From Pasteurellaceae bacterium (GTDB lineage Bacteria > Pseudomonadota > Gammaproteobacteria > Enterobacterales > Pasteurellaceae): a DNA stretch of 13,847 nt. Shown piece by piece: positions 5,965-13,262 of the stretch. Position 1 is the stretch's first letter, and each line of letters starts with the position of its first letter. A program made the translations under genes and the position numbers. The stretch spans positions 1-13,847 of the forward strand of contig CAAELW010000093.1 in assembly GCA_900756875.1 (NCBI GenBank), in the 5' to 3' direction. The notes under the pieces were generated by a model that was given only the letters and a program-made list of their open reading frames with translations, made no database searches and was not told the origin of the DNA.

Positions 5965-8208
5965 TTATGCTGCTTTTTTCGGTTTAAAGAATACCATCGT
6001 AAAGATTTGCCAGAAGAAAGCGAGAGCACCGAAGATGAAGACAACGTCGCCACCGAAACGAACCCAACGTAGGGTATCGAATAGAGGTTGTTGCATAAAT
6101 TCTTCACTACGAGCATACCATAAGCCTTCAGAGATACTTGCATAACCTTGAATAATGCCGATTGGTAATAAGCTTGATACGATCATTAATACTAAACCGC
6201 CATTTAATAACCAGAAGCCCCATTTCATTAACTTATCGTTAAATGGTGTATCTGGACGTAAATAACGCGCGATTAAGAATACGAAGCCTAATGCTAAGAA
6301 ACCATACACACCGAATAATGCGGCGTGTGCATGAACAGCTGTAGTGTTCAAGCCTTGGATATAGTAAAGCGAAATTGGTGGATTGATTAAGAAACCAAAT
6401 ACGCCAGCACCTAACATATTCCAGAATGCCACTGCAACGAAGCAGTAAAGAGGCCATTTTAAGCGTTCCATCCAAGGTGTTTTTTGTTGCATCGCCCAGT
6501 GTTCCCAAGCTTCATGACCTAATAACACTAAAGGTACGACTTCAAGCGCAGAGAATGATGCACCTACAGCAATAATTGGCGTGGTTGCACCTGCGAAGTA
6601 TAAGTGGTGGAAAGTACCAGGGATACCACCGATTAAGAATAACGCAGCTTCAGTAATGGTTGCCACAGTTGCAGTACGACGTGAAACTAAACCTAAACTT
6701 ACAAAGATGAATGAGAGTGCCGCTACAGAGAATACTTCAAAGAAGCCTTCTACCCATAGGTGAACTACCCACCAACGCCAGTATTCCATCACGGAAATGT
6801 GAGTGTGCTCGCCATAGAATAATGCTGGGCCATAGAATAAACCGATTGCAATTACTGAGGCGAAGAATAATGCCAATAAGTTTTTATCACCAGGTTGTTT
6901 GAATGCATTCACTGTACCGCGAAGCATTAAGACTAACCAGAACAAGATACCTGCGAATTTCACTGCTTGCCAGAAACGACCTAAGTCAATGAATTCGTAA
7001 CCTTGGTGACCGAACATGAAGCTCCATTCTTCAGGAATAATATGAGCAATCGCTAAGTAGCTACCAGTGAATGAACCGACAACTAACACCACTAATGCCC
7101 AGTAGAGAACATCCACGCCCAATTTTTGGAATTTAGGATCTTTACCGCCATTAATGATTGGTGCAAGGAATAAACCACCGGCTAAGAATGCCATTGCAAT
7201 CCAGAATAAGGCAGCTTGAATATGCCATGTACGCACTAATGAATATGGGAAGTATTGAGAAATATCAATACCATAGAATTCCTGACCTTCAACCGTGTAG
7301 TGTGCCACAACCGCACCTAATGTGACTTGCAATACGAAAAGAGCAAGCACAGTAAAGAGGTATTTACCTAACGCACGTTGAGAAGGAGTAAGTTGTAATT
7401 TTGTGAGTGGATCGAACTCAGGCATTGGTGGTTCTTTTTCATCTTCACGTTTTTTGAATGACCAAACCCATACAACAAAACCAATACCAGCAATGAGAAA
7501 TACCACACTCGCAATAGACCAAATCACGTTTTCTGGTGTTGGCACGTTATTGATTAACGGCTCATGTGGCCAGTTGTTAGTGTAACTTGCGTGAGTATTT
7601 GGACGTTCAGCAGATGCAGTCCATGCTGTCCAGAAGAAGAATTTAGCTAAGTCTTTACGCGCTTGTAAATCAGGAAGAGTATTATCCTTCATCGCAAAGT
7701 GTTCACGAGTCACTTTGGTTGCAGGATCATCGCCGTATAAAGAAATGTAGTATTGTGCAGTTTTTTCCATTGCCGCTAAACGGGTATTAGAAAGCACAAC
7801 GGTACCGTTTTCAACTTTGCTACCGCGATATTCTTTGGTTAGACGCGCTTTTAATAACGTTTGTTGTTCATCATTTAAATCTGCAAAGTTTTTACCAAAT
7901 TCTTTATTTGCGGTGATATCTAACCAGTTGGTTAATTCACGATGTAGCCAATCTGCAGTCCAGTCAGGCGCTTGGTATGCACCGTGTCCCCAAACAGAAC
8001 CCACTTGCATACCACCAGTGGTTTGCCAAGCGGTTTGACCATGTAAAATATCATCGTGAGTAATCACTTTTTCACCTGATTCTGAAACATATTGTTGCGG
8101 AATTGGTGGTGCTTCACGATAAACTTCGAACCCATAGTAACCGAGAATGGAGAATGCTCCAATTAATACGGCGACTAATAGGTACCAGAACTTTTTATAC
8201 TGTCCCAT
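5965..8208 (-). CDS. norB: Quinol-dependent nitric oxide reductase (qNOR)
   Basis: A 747-residue inner-membrane protein of the haem-copper oxidase superfamily that reduces NO to N2O with electrons from quinol. It has an N-terminal anchor (about 8-26), a large periplasmic domain resembling a cytochrome c fold but without a CxxCH haem motif (about 30-225), then the 12-segment NorB core. Likely ligands are His329 and His628 for low-spin haem b, His626 for haem b3, and His483, His534, His535 and Glu487 at the FeB site. They lie in RTWHIQAALFW, VVHLWVEGFFE, GTFHHLYF and AVHAHAALFG. Length and the fused N-terminus distinguish qNOR from the shorter cNOR. A strong AGGAGT ribosome binding site precedes the ATG. 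The gene stands alone between terminators, without a norR gene or other denitrification genes here. Its likely role is NO detoxification or anaerobic NO respiration. Confidence 0.96.
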   Translation of the reverse strand: MGQYKKFWYLLVAVLIGAFSILGYYGFEVYREAPPIPQQYVSESGEKVITHDDILHGQTAWQTTGGMQVGSVWGHGAYQAPDWTADWLHRELTNWLDITANKEFGKNFADLNDEQQTLLKARLTKEYRGSKVENGTVVLSNTRLAAMEKTAQYYISLYGDDPATKVTREHFAMKDNTLPDLQARKDLAKFFFWTAWTASAERPNTHASYTNNWPHEPLINNVPTPENVIWSIASVVFLIAGIGFVVWVWSFKKREDEKEPPMPEFDPLTKLQLTPSQRALGKYLFTVLALFVLQVTLGAVVAHYTVEGQEFYGIDISQYFPYSLVRTWHIQAALFWIAMAFLAGGLFLAPIINGGKDPKFQKLGVDVLYWALVVLVVGSFTGSYLAIAHIIPEEWSFMFGHQGYEFIDLGRFWQAVKFAGILFWLVLMLRGTVNAFKQPGDKNLLALFFASVIAIGLFYGPALFYGEHTHISVMEYWRWWVVHLWVEGFFEVFSVAALSFIFVSLGLVSRRTATVATITEAALFLIGGIPGTFHHLYFAGATTPIIAVGASFSALEVVPLVLLGHEAWEHWAMQQKTPWMERLKWPLYCFVAVAFWNMLGAGVFGFLINPPISLYYIQGLNTTAVHAHAALFGVYGFLALGFVFLIARYLRPDTPFNDKLMKWGFWLLNGGLVLMIVSSLLPIGIIQGYASISEGLWYARSEEFMQQPLFDTLRWVRFGGDVVFIFGALAFFWQIFTMVFFKPKKAA

Positions 8209-8241
8209 TTTATCACTCCTAGATGATTAAAAAATACGATG

Positions 8242-8278
8242 CCCTGATGGTTAGTTATTCCGAAAATAACCATCAAGG
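8242..8278 (-). promoter_or_regulatory. Stem-loop in the norB leader
   Basis: Inverted repeat with 12-base arms (8242-8253 and 8267-8278). Eleven of 12 match as DNA, and in the minus-strand RNA the odd pair becomes U-G so all 12 pair. The spacer is 13 bases and can form a competing inner hairpin (GTTATT with AATAAC). It lies 34-70 bases before the norB start, inside the predicted leader. It is not followed directly by a U run, so it is not a standard terminator. Confidence 0.6.
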
Positions 8279-8282
8279 TTAG

Positions 8283-8301
8283 ATTTTACGCGAAGTAAAA
8301 T
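8283..8301 (-). promoter_or_regulatory. Second dyad, near the norB transcription start
   Basis: Perfect 7-base arms ATTTTAC (8283-8289) and GTAAAAT (8295-8301) with a 5-base spacer. It falls at the predicted start of the norB transcript, so it could be a 5'-end hairpin or a protein site. Short arms make chance possible. Confidence 0.4.
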
Positions 8302-8329
8302 ACTTGAGCAATTATATCGACTATCAAGT
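8302..8329 (-). promoter_or_regulatory. Candidate norB promoter with a dyad around the -10
   Basis: A perfect -10, TATAAT on the minus strand, lies at 8311-8316. It is enclosed by inverted arms ACTTGA (8302-8307) and TCAAGT (8324-8329). The -35 position is poor. The arrangement suggests a repressor covering the -10 or a promoter needing an activator. The regulator is unknown; the spacing does not fit FNR, and it does not match the NsrR consensus I know. Confidence 0.45.
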
Positions 8330-8400
8330 GATGAAAATATTACCTAAAACTGAGTAATTTAATTGGGTAATAGGAAATGCTAACTAAAAAGATAAAAAAT

Positions 8401-8434
8401 GCGGCCAAAAACCTATTGATTTTTGACCGCACTT
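8401..8434 (-). terminator. Intrinsic terminator after ffh, containing an uptake signal
   Basis: Minus-strand transcript: 11-bp stem (8430-8420 with 8411-8401, one U-G pair), 8-nt loop, then AUUUUUUAUC. A perfect uptake signal core (8426-8434) overlaps one arm; the other arm carries a degenerate copy. Confidence 0.85.
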
Positions 8435-8449
8435 TGTTTGAAGAGTGGA

Positions 8450-9841
8450 TTAACGTTTAAACATGCCGCCTAAACCGCCAAGGCCACCTAAGCCGCCTCC
8501 GCCCATTAAGCCTTGCATACCGCGCATCATTTTTGCCATTCCGCCTTTACGCATTTTCTTCATCATACGTTGCATTTCGTCAAATTGTTTCAGCAACTTA
8601 TTCACATCTTGCACTTGTGTGCCGGAACCTAATGCAATACGACGACGGCGAGATCCTTTGATAATATCTGGATTGGCACGTTCTTTTAAGGTCATGGAAT
8701 TAATGATGGCTTCCATTTTGATAAACATTTTGTCATCTACTTGATTTTTGACATGATCCGGTAAGTTTTTCGCGCCCGGTAATTTTTCAAGCATCGACAT
8801 CATACCGCCCATTTTTTTCATTTCACGGAGCTGTTCACGGAAATCGTCCAAGGTAAAATCATCGCCTTTCTTGAATTTCTGTGCCATTTTTTCCGCTTTT
8901 TCACGATCCACTGAACGTTCTAGATCTTCGATAAGGGAAAGCACATCGCCCATGCCTAAAATACGCGATGCTACGCGATCAGGATGGAATGGTTCCAGGG
9001 CTTCTGTTTTTTCACCCACACCAAGGAATTTAATCGGTTTGCCAGTGATTTGACGAATAGATAAAGCCGCACCGCCACGCGCATCACCATCTACTTTGGT
9101 TAAGATAACCCCAGTAAGTGGTAGGGCTTCATTGAAGGCTTTTGCTGTATTTGCTGCATCTTGACCGGTCATCGCATCAACCGTGAAGAGCGTCTCGATT
9201 GGATTTAATGTTGCGTGAACTTGCTTGATTTCATCCATCATCTCGCTATCAACGTGTAAGCGACCCGCGGTATCCACAATTAATACATCGTAGAATTTGA
9301 GTTTAGCGTCAGCAAGTGCCGCTTTTGCAATCTCTACCGGTTTTTGTTTGACATCAGAGGGGAAGAAATCCACGCCAACAGATTGCGCTAAGGTTTCAAG
9401 CTGTTTGATCGCCGCAGGACGATATACGTCGGCAGAGACTACAAGCACTTTCTTTTTATGACGTTCGCGTAAGAATTTTGCTAATTTACCCACGCTAGTG
9501 GTTTTACCCGCACCTTGTAAACCTGCCATTAAAATAACTGCGGGTGGCTGTGTCGCCAAGTTTAGGCTCTCATTGGCTTCACCCATGGCTTTTTCGAGTT
9601 CGCGCTGAACGATTTTTAAGAACTCTTGGCCAGGAGTTAAGCTTTTATTGACTTCTTCACCTAAGGCGCTTTCTTTTACTTTAGCGATAAATTCACGTAC
9701 GACAGGCAAAGCAACGTCTGCTTCTAACAATGCCATACGCACTTCGCGTAGGGTTTCTTTAATATTATCTTCAGTTAAGCGCCCTTTACCGCTAATGTTG
9801 CGTAGCGTTTTGGAAAGGCGATCCGATAAATTCTCAAACAT
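8450..9841 (-). CDS. ffh: Signal recognition particle protein Ffh
   Basis: A 463-residue SRP54-type GTPase that binds 4.5S RNA and signal sequences of nascent membrane proteins and docks with FtsY. The N domain is at about 1-85. The G domain shows GLQGAGKTT (107-115), DTAGR (190-194) and TKVDGDARGG (248-257). The methionine-rich M domain runs from about 325 and includes the RNA-binding stretch GSRRRRIALGSG (396-407). The tail is glycine-rich, GGGGLGGLGGLGG. Length is normal for the family. A good -10 (TATAAT) lies upstream and a terminator downstream, so it is probably a single-gene unit. It is divergent from ypjD, the same neighbour as in E. coli. Confidence 0.97.
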   Translation of the reverse strand: MFENLSDRLSKTLRNISGKGRLTEDNIKETLREVRMALLEADVALPVVREFIAKVKESALGEEVNKSLTPGQEFLKIVQRELEKAMGEANESLNLATQPPAVILMAGLQGAGKTTSVGKLAKFLRERHKKKVLVVSADVYRPAAIKQLETLAQSVGVDFFPSDVKQKPVEIAKAALADAKLKFYDVLIVDTAGRLHVDSEMMDEIKQVHATLNPIETLFTVDAMTGQDAANTAKAFNEALPLTGVILTKVDGDARGGAALSIRQITGKPIKFLGVGEKTEALEPFHPDRVASRILGMGDVLSLIEDLERSVDREKAEKMAQKFKKGDDFTLDDFREQLREMKKMGGMMSMLEKLPGAKNLPDHVKNQVDDKMFIKMEAIINSMTLKERANPDIIKGSRRRRIALGSGTQVQDVNKLLKQFDEMQRMMKKMRKGGMAKMMRGMQGLMGGGGLGGLGGLGGMFKR

Positions 9842-9875
9842 TTTAAATCCTGTTTTTTCTTAAAAAATTGCCGTG

Positions 9876-9881
9876 ATTATA
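9876..9881 (-). promoter_or_regulatory. Candidate -10 element of ffh
   Basis: TATAAT on the minus strand, 35 bases before the ffh start. The matching -35 region is weak. The rest of the 139-base gap to ypjD holds no clear gene or RNA, and no convincing ypjD promoter was found. Confidence 0.45.
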
Positions 9882-9980
9882 CCGAAATTTGGGCGTTTTT
9901 CATCATTTCAAATAAAATTATGGCGATCTAGAGAAAAGATCCGTTAAAATAAGAATAATTCCTAGTAAAGAGAACGCATT

Positions 9981-10766
9981 ATGTGGTTTGCCCTTTTTTC
10001 GATTATTTTTTACATTCTTAGTTTATTGTTGATCGCCCCGTTTTTGATGAACTCATCAGAAGGGAGGTTGAGTCAAAGTAAAATTCCGTTTTTTCTGACC
10101 GCACTTGCAGCAATTATCCTGCATGCAGTCAGCACGTTCCCTCTGTTAGAGGATCTTGCCTCAGGGCAAACTTTCACGCTAATGCAAATCGCTTCCTTAA
10201 TGAGCGTAATTATTGCGGCATTGGCGACGCTTTCAATGTTTCTCGTTTCGACAATGTGGTTTGTTTTACCGATAGTGTATGCGTTTTCGATCATCAGCCT
10301 GATCTTTGCGACATTCTTATCAAGCCATATCATTCAGATGCTTAATCAAAATACATTGATGTTGTTCCATATCGGGTTGTCGCTCTTTACCTATGCGGTC
10401 TGTTTTATTGCAACGCTGTATGTGATCCAATTGGTCTGGTTAGACCGTAATTTGAAAAAGCGTAAAATCCAATTTTCACCAGCAATTCCACCATTAATGG
10501 CAGTAGAGCGTCATTTCTTCTGTTTATTTGCGATGGGTGAAGCATTACTGACACTCACTTTAATTTCGGGTACTTATCATGTATTACAAGCGGTGACCCC
10601 AGAAAATCTGCATAAAGCAATTTTCTCTTTCCTCGCTTGGATTAGTTTTGGTATTGCTTGTTTTGGTCATTGGCGATTGGGCTGGCGTGGAAAAAGGATG
10701 ATTATTTACGCAATTTCAGGTATCATTCTGCTCACGATTGGCTATTTCGGCAGCCGTTTGATTTAA
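9981..10766 (+). CDS. ypjD: YpjD family inner-membrane protein (CcmC/CcsA-like cytochrome assembly fold)
   Basis: A 261-residue protein with about eight hydrophobic segments, aligning by eye with E. coli YpjD along its length. Shared parts include LPIVYAF, LFHIGLSLFTYA and the C-terminal GWRGKR...YFGSRL. The family is distantly related to the CcmC/CcsA haem-handling proteins of cytochrome c assembly, and His48, His130 and His230 sit where such proteins have conserved histidines. Haem handling by YpjD itself is not established to my knowledge. It lies between ffh and corB, as in E. coli, where links to magnesium efflux via CorB have been suggested by context. A perfect uptake signal lies inside the gene at 10098-10106, and a paired-signal terminator follows. 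Confidence 0.88.
   Translation: MWFALFSIIFYILSLLLIAPFLMNSSEGRLSQSKIPFFLTALAAIILHAVSTFPLLEDLASGQTFTLMQIASLMSVIIAALATLSMFLVSTMWFVLPIVYAFSIISLIFATFLSSHIIQMLNQNTLMLFHIGLSLFTYAVCFIATLYVIQLVWLDRNLKKRKIQFSPAIPPLMAVERHFFCLFAMGEALLTLTLISGTYHVLQAVTPENLHKAIFSFLAWISFGIACFGHWRLGWRGKRMIIYAISGIILLTIGYFGSRLI
10098..10106 (-). repeat. DNA uptake signal sequence inside ypjD
   Basis: Perfect core on the minus strand within the coding region; no hairpin partner nearby. Confidence 0.9.
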
Positions 10767-10786
10767 TCAAAATCAAAGAACAGGTG

Positions 10787-10816
10787 AAAAGTGCGGTGAA
10801 AATGACCGCACTTTTT
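10787..10816 (+). terminator. Terminator after ypjD built from two uptake signals
   Basis: An 11-bp stem AAAAGTGCGGT (10787-10797) with ACCGCACTTTT (10805-10815), 7-nt loop, ending in a T run. Uptake cores are at 10789-10797 and 10805-10813. It separates ypjD from corB although they lie in the same direction. Confidence 0.85.
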
Positions 10817-10844
10817 GTTGATTAACGAACAAAAGGATTTACCC

Positions 10845-12113
10845 TTGGACAGTATCCCCCTTAGTACTTTATTTATTACACTCATTATTTGTTTAGTTTT
10901 ATCAGCCTATTTCTCCGGCTCAGAAACCGGATTACTTTCTCTTAATAAATATCGCCTCCGTTTTATGGCGGAACAAGGTAATAAAGGCGCGCAAAAAGCA
11001 GAAAAACTGCTTGAAAAGCCTGATACCTTGTTAAGTTTTATTCTGATCTTTAATAACCTTGTGAATATCAGTGCATCAGCTATTGCAACCATGATTGGTA
11101 TGCGTTTATATGGTGATGCAGGTGTGGCCATTGCAACAGGTTTGTTAACCTTTTTGATGCTTGTTTTTTCTGAAATTTTCCCTAAAACCGTTGCAGCGAT
11201 GCACCCAGAAAAAGTGGGATTATTTTCAAGTCACATTTTGTCGCTATTGTTAAAAGTGTTCTATCCATTAGTTTGGTTAATGAATATTTTTACGAAAACC
11301 TTAATGCGAATGGTTGGCTTAAAGCCCGATTTACAAAAACAAGTGATTAGCCGTGAAGAACTTCGTAGTATTGTATCGGAAGCGGGAGAAGCCACACCAG
11401 ATGAACAGCATCCACAAATGTTGCTCTCTATTTTAGATATGGAAACGGTGACAGTCGACGATATCATGGTGCCACGTAATGAAATTGCAGGGATTGATAT
11501 TGACGATGATTGGAAAGCAATCATGCGTCAGCTTAATCATGCACCACATAATCGAATTGTGCTGTATAAAGGCAGCCTTGATGAGCAAGTTTTAGGTATT
11601 TTGCGTGTGCGTGAAGCGTTTCGTTTGTTATTAGAAAAAAATGAATTTACTAAAGAAACCTTATTACGTGCCGTCGATGAAGTGTACTTCATTCCAGAAG
11701 GAACTCCACTAAAAACACAATTAGCGAATTTCCGTACGAAAAAAGAACGTATCGGTTTAGTGGTGGACGAATATGGTGACATTAAAGGGTTGGTCACGCT
11801 TGAAGATATTTTAGAAGAAATCGTGGGGGATTTTACCACCTCTACTGCACCGACTATTGAACAAGAAGTGGTGCAACAATCTGACGGTTCGATGATTATT
11901 GAAGGTTCGGCAAATCTTCGTGATTTGAATAAAATGTTTGGTTGGGAATTAGATACAGAAGATGCACGAACCTTTAATGGTTTAATTCTTGAACATCTTG
12001 AAGATATTCCTGATGAAGGAACTATTTGTGAAATCAATGGCTTACGAATTACCATTTTAGAAGTCAGCGATAACATGATCAAGCAAGCAAAAGTGGAGAA
12101 GTTAGCCTCTTAA
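10845..12113 (+). CDS. corB: CorB-type CNNM transporter (HlyC/CorC family), TTG start
   Basis: A 422-residue inner-membrane protein aligning by eye with E. coli CorB (YfjD), a CNNM-family protein tied to magnesium and cobalt efflux. It has a DUF21 membrane domain (about 1-165, with SAYFSGSETG near 20-29), a pair of CBS domains (about 200-330, including DDIMVPRNEI and EYGDIKGLVTLEDILEEIVG), and a C-terminal CorC_HlyC domain (about 345-420). The start is taken as TTG at 10845. It has AAAAGGA at good spacing, the resulting N-terminus fits E. coli CorB, and no ATG is available nearby. Upstream TTG codons in the terminator would add ten unrelated residues and lack a binding site. Direct proof of ion transport in this organism is lacking. 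Confidence 0.9.
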   Translation: MDSIPLSTLFITLIICLVLSAYFSGSETGLLSLNKYRLRFMAEQGNKGAQKAEKLLEKPDTLLSFILIFNNLVNISASAIATMIGMRLYGDAGVAIATGLLTFLMLVFSEIFPKTVAAMHPEKVGLFSSHILSLLLKVFYPLVWLMNIFTKTLMRMVGLKPDLQKQVISREELRSIVSEAGEATPDEQHPQMLLSILDMETVTVDDIMVPRNEIAGIDIDDDWKAIMRQLNHAPHNRIVLYKGSLDEQVLGILRVREAFRLLLEKNEFTKETLLRAVDEVYFIPEGTPLKTQLANFRTKKERIGLVVDEYGDIKGLVTLEDILEEIVGDFTTSTAPTIEQEVVQQSDGSMIIEGSANLRDLNKMFGWELDTEDARTFNGLILEHLEDIPDEGTICEINGLRITILEVSDNMIKQAKVEKLAS

Positions 12114-12139
12114 AGACGGCTTTTTCTGACCGCTCTTTT
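12112..12139 (+). terminator. Possible weak terminator after corB
   Basis: AAAGACGG (12112-12119) can pair with CCG(C)TCTTT (12130-12138) with one bulged C, followed by TGTTT. It includes ACCGCTCTT, an uptake signal with one mismatch. It probably lets some transcription pass into selD. Confidence 0.35.
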
Positions 12140-12175
12140 GTTTAAGAAATACGTTATTTTTACAAAGGATTGAAT

Positions 12176-13213
12176 ATGACGGATGAGATTCGTTTAACAC
12201 AATACAGCCACGGCGCAGGTTGAGGCTGTAAAATTTCGCCTAAGGTGTTAGGGACAATTTTACAGACAGAACTCGAAAAATTTGCTGATCCTAATTTATT
12301 AGTGGGAAATGAAACAGCGGATGACGCAGCGGTTTATGATCTTGGTAATGGTACTGCAATTATCAGTACCACGGATTTTTTCATGCCTATTGTGGACGAT
12401 CCTTTTGATTTTGGTCGCATTGCCGCAACCAACGCCATTAGCGATATTTTTGCAATGGGCGGTAAGCCGATTATGGCGATTGCCATTTTAGGTTTCCCGA
12501 TTAATAAATTACCGGCAGAAGTGGCACAGAAGATTGTTGATGGTGGCCGTTTTGCTTGTCATCAAGCGGGGATTTCCCTTGCTGGCGGACACTCGATTGA
12601 TGCGCCAGAACCCATTTTTGGTTTAGCGGTAACAGGCGTTATAGCAACGGATCGTGTAAAACGTAATGCCTCTGCAGAAACGGGTTGTAAGCTTTATTTA
12701 ACCAAACCATTAGGTATCGGTGTGCTGACTACTGCAGAGAAAAAAGGCAAGTTAAAACCAGAACATCAAGGCTTAGCAACGGCAGCCATGTGTCAAATGA
12801 ACCTGATTGGTAGCCAATTTGCGGAAGTTGCTGGTTTTACCGCCATGACGGATGTCACTGGCTTTGGTTTATTAGGACACTTAGCTGAAATCTGTGAAGG
12901 CTCAAATCTTAATGCGGTTGTGCATTTTGATAAAATCAAATTATTAGATGGCGTAGCAGATTACATTGCAGAAGGTTGTGTACCAGGTGGAACCAACCGT
13001 AACTTTGAAAGTTATGGTCATAAAATTGGTCCTCTTACGGATTATCAAAAGGCGGTACTTTGCGATCCTCAGACTTCAGGTGGCTTGTTGATTGCGGTTA
13101 AACCTGAAAGTGAAGCGGAAATCTTAGAGATTGCGAAAAAAGCCGGTATCGAGCTTAGCGAGGTCGGTGTATTAAAACCTCACCAAGAAGGTGTACTGGT
13201 CGAAGTCGAATAA
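12176..13213 (+). CDS. selD: Selenophosphate synthetase, selenocysteine-containing (UGA at codon 16)
   Basis: A 345-residue enzyme making selenophosphate from selenide and ATP, the selenium donor for selenocysteine and selenouridine. The reading frame has an in-frame TGA at 12221-12223, in the context SHGAG-U-GCKISP. E. coli SelD has its catalytic cysteine at this site, and H. influenzae SelD is known to carry selenocysteine, so this is a programmed Sec codon and not a mutation. The catalytic lysine follows at 19. Downstream signatures include [30 protein letters not shown] and DPQTSGG, all near E. coli. A ribosome binding site (AAAGGAT) precedes the ATG at 12176; annotating from the GTG at 12245 would lose the active site. 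It implies functional SelA, SelB and SelC elsewhere in the genome. Confidence 0.96.
12226..12265 (+). promoter_or_regulatory. Bacterial SECIS stem-loop in selD
   Basis: It starts two bases after the UGA. The outer stem is ten perfect pairs (12226-12235 with 12256-12265), followed by a 3x3 internal loop, an inner stem CCUAA/UUAGG (12239-12243 with 12248-12252), and a GGUG apical loop (12244-12247). The 20-base distance from UGA to the loop and a G in the first loop positions match the known bSECIS rules for SelB binding. Confidence 0.85.
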
Positions 13214-13232
13214 ATCCTTTTCGTCAAAATAG

Positions 13233-13262
13233 AAAGTGCGGTGAAATTCACCGCACTTTTTT
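13233..13262. terminator. Bidirectional terminator between selD and the acyl-CoA synthetase gene
   Basis: A perfect 12-bp stem (13233-13244 with 13248-13259) with a 3-base loop and a T run. It carries two uptake cores (13234-13242 and 13250-13258). It lies between converging genes; the T run is best on the plus strand, and a weaker U-rich tail exists on the minus strand. Its right edge overlaps the stop of the minus-strand gene. Confidence 0.85.

Noticed and set aside
5965..8038. Open frames of 60-89 codons on either strand inside norB
   Set aside because: They overlap a clear full-length qNOR, have low-complexity or unlikely composition, and lack ribosome binding sites.
8317..8330. Possible FNR site TTGATAGTCGATAT in the norB promoter
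   Set aside because: One half-site is perfect, but the other matches ATCAA poorly and the site falls between -35 and -10, not where FNR activates.
9925..9941. Inverted repeat GATCT-N7-AGATC between ffh and ypjD
   Set aside because: Only five-base arms in A+T-rich DNA, no promoter fitting it, and no known regulator site; chance is likely.
11537..12082. A 181-codon minus-strand frame opposite corB
   Set aside because: Serine-rich shadow of the CBS and CorC domains; no start signal or family resemblance.
12221..12223. In-frame TGA as a nonsense mutation making selD a pseudogene
   Set aside because: It is exactly at the catalytic Cys/Sec position, followed by a good SECIS hairpin and an intact reading frame.
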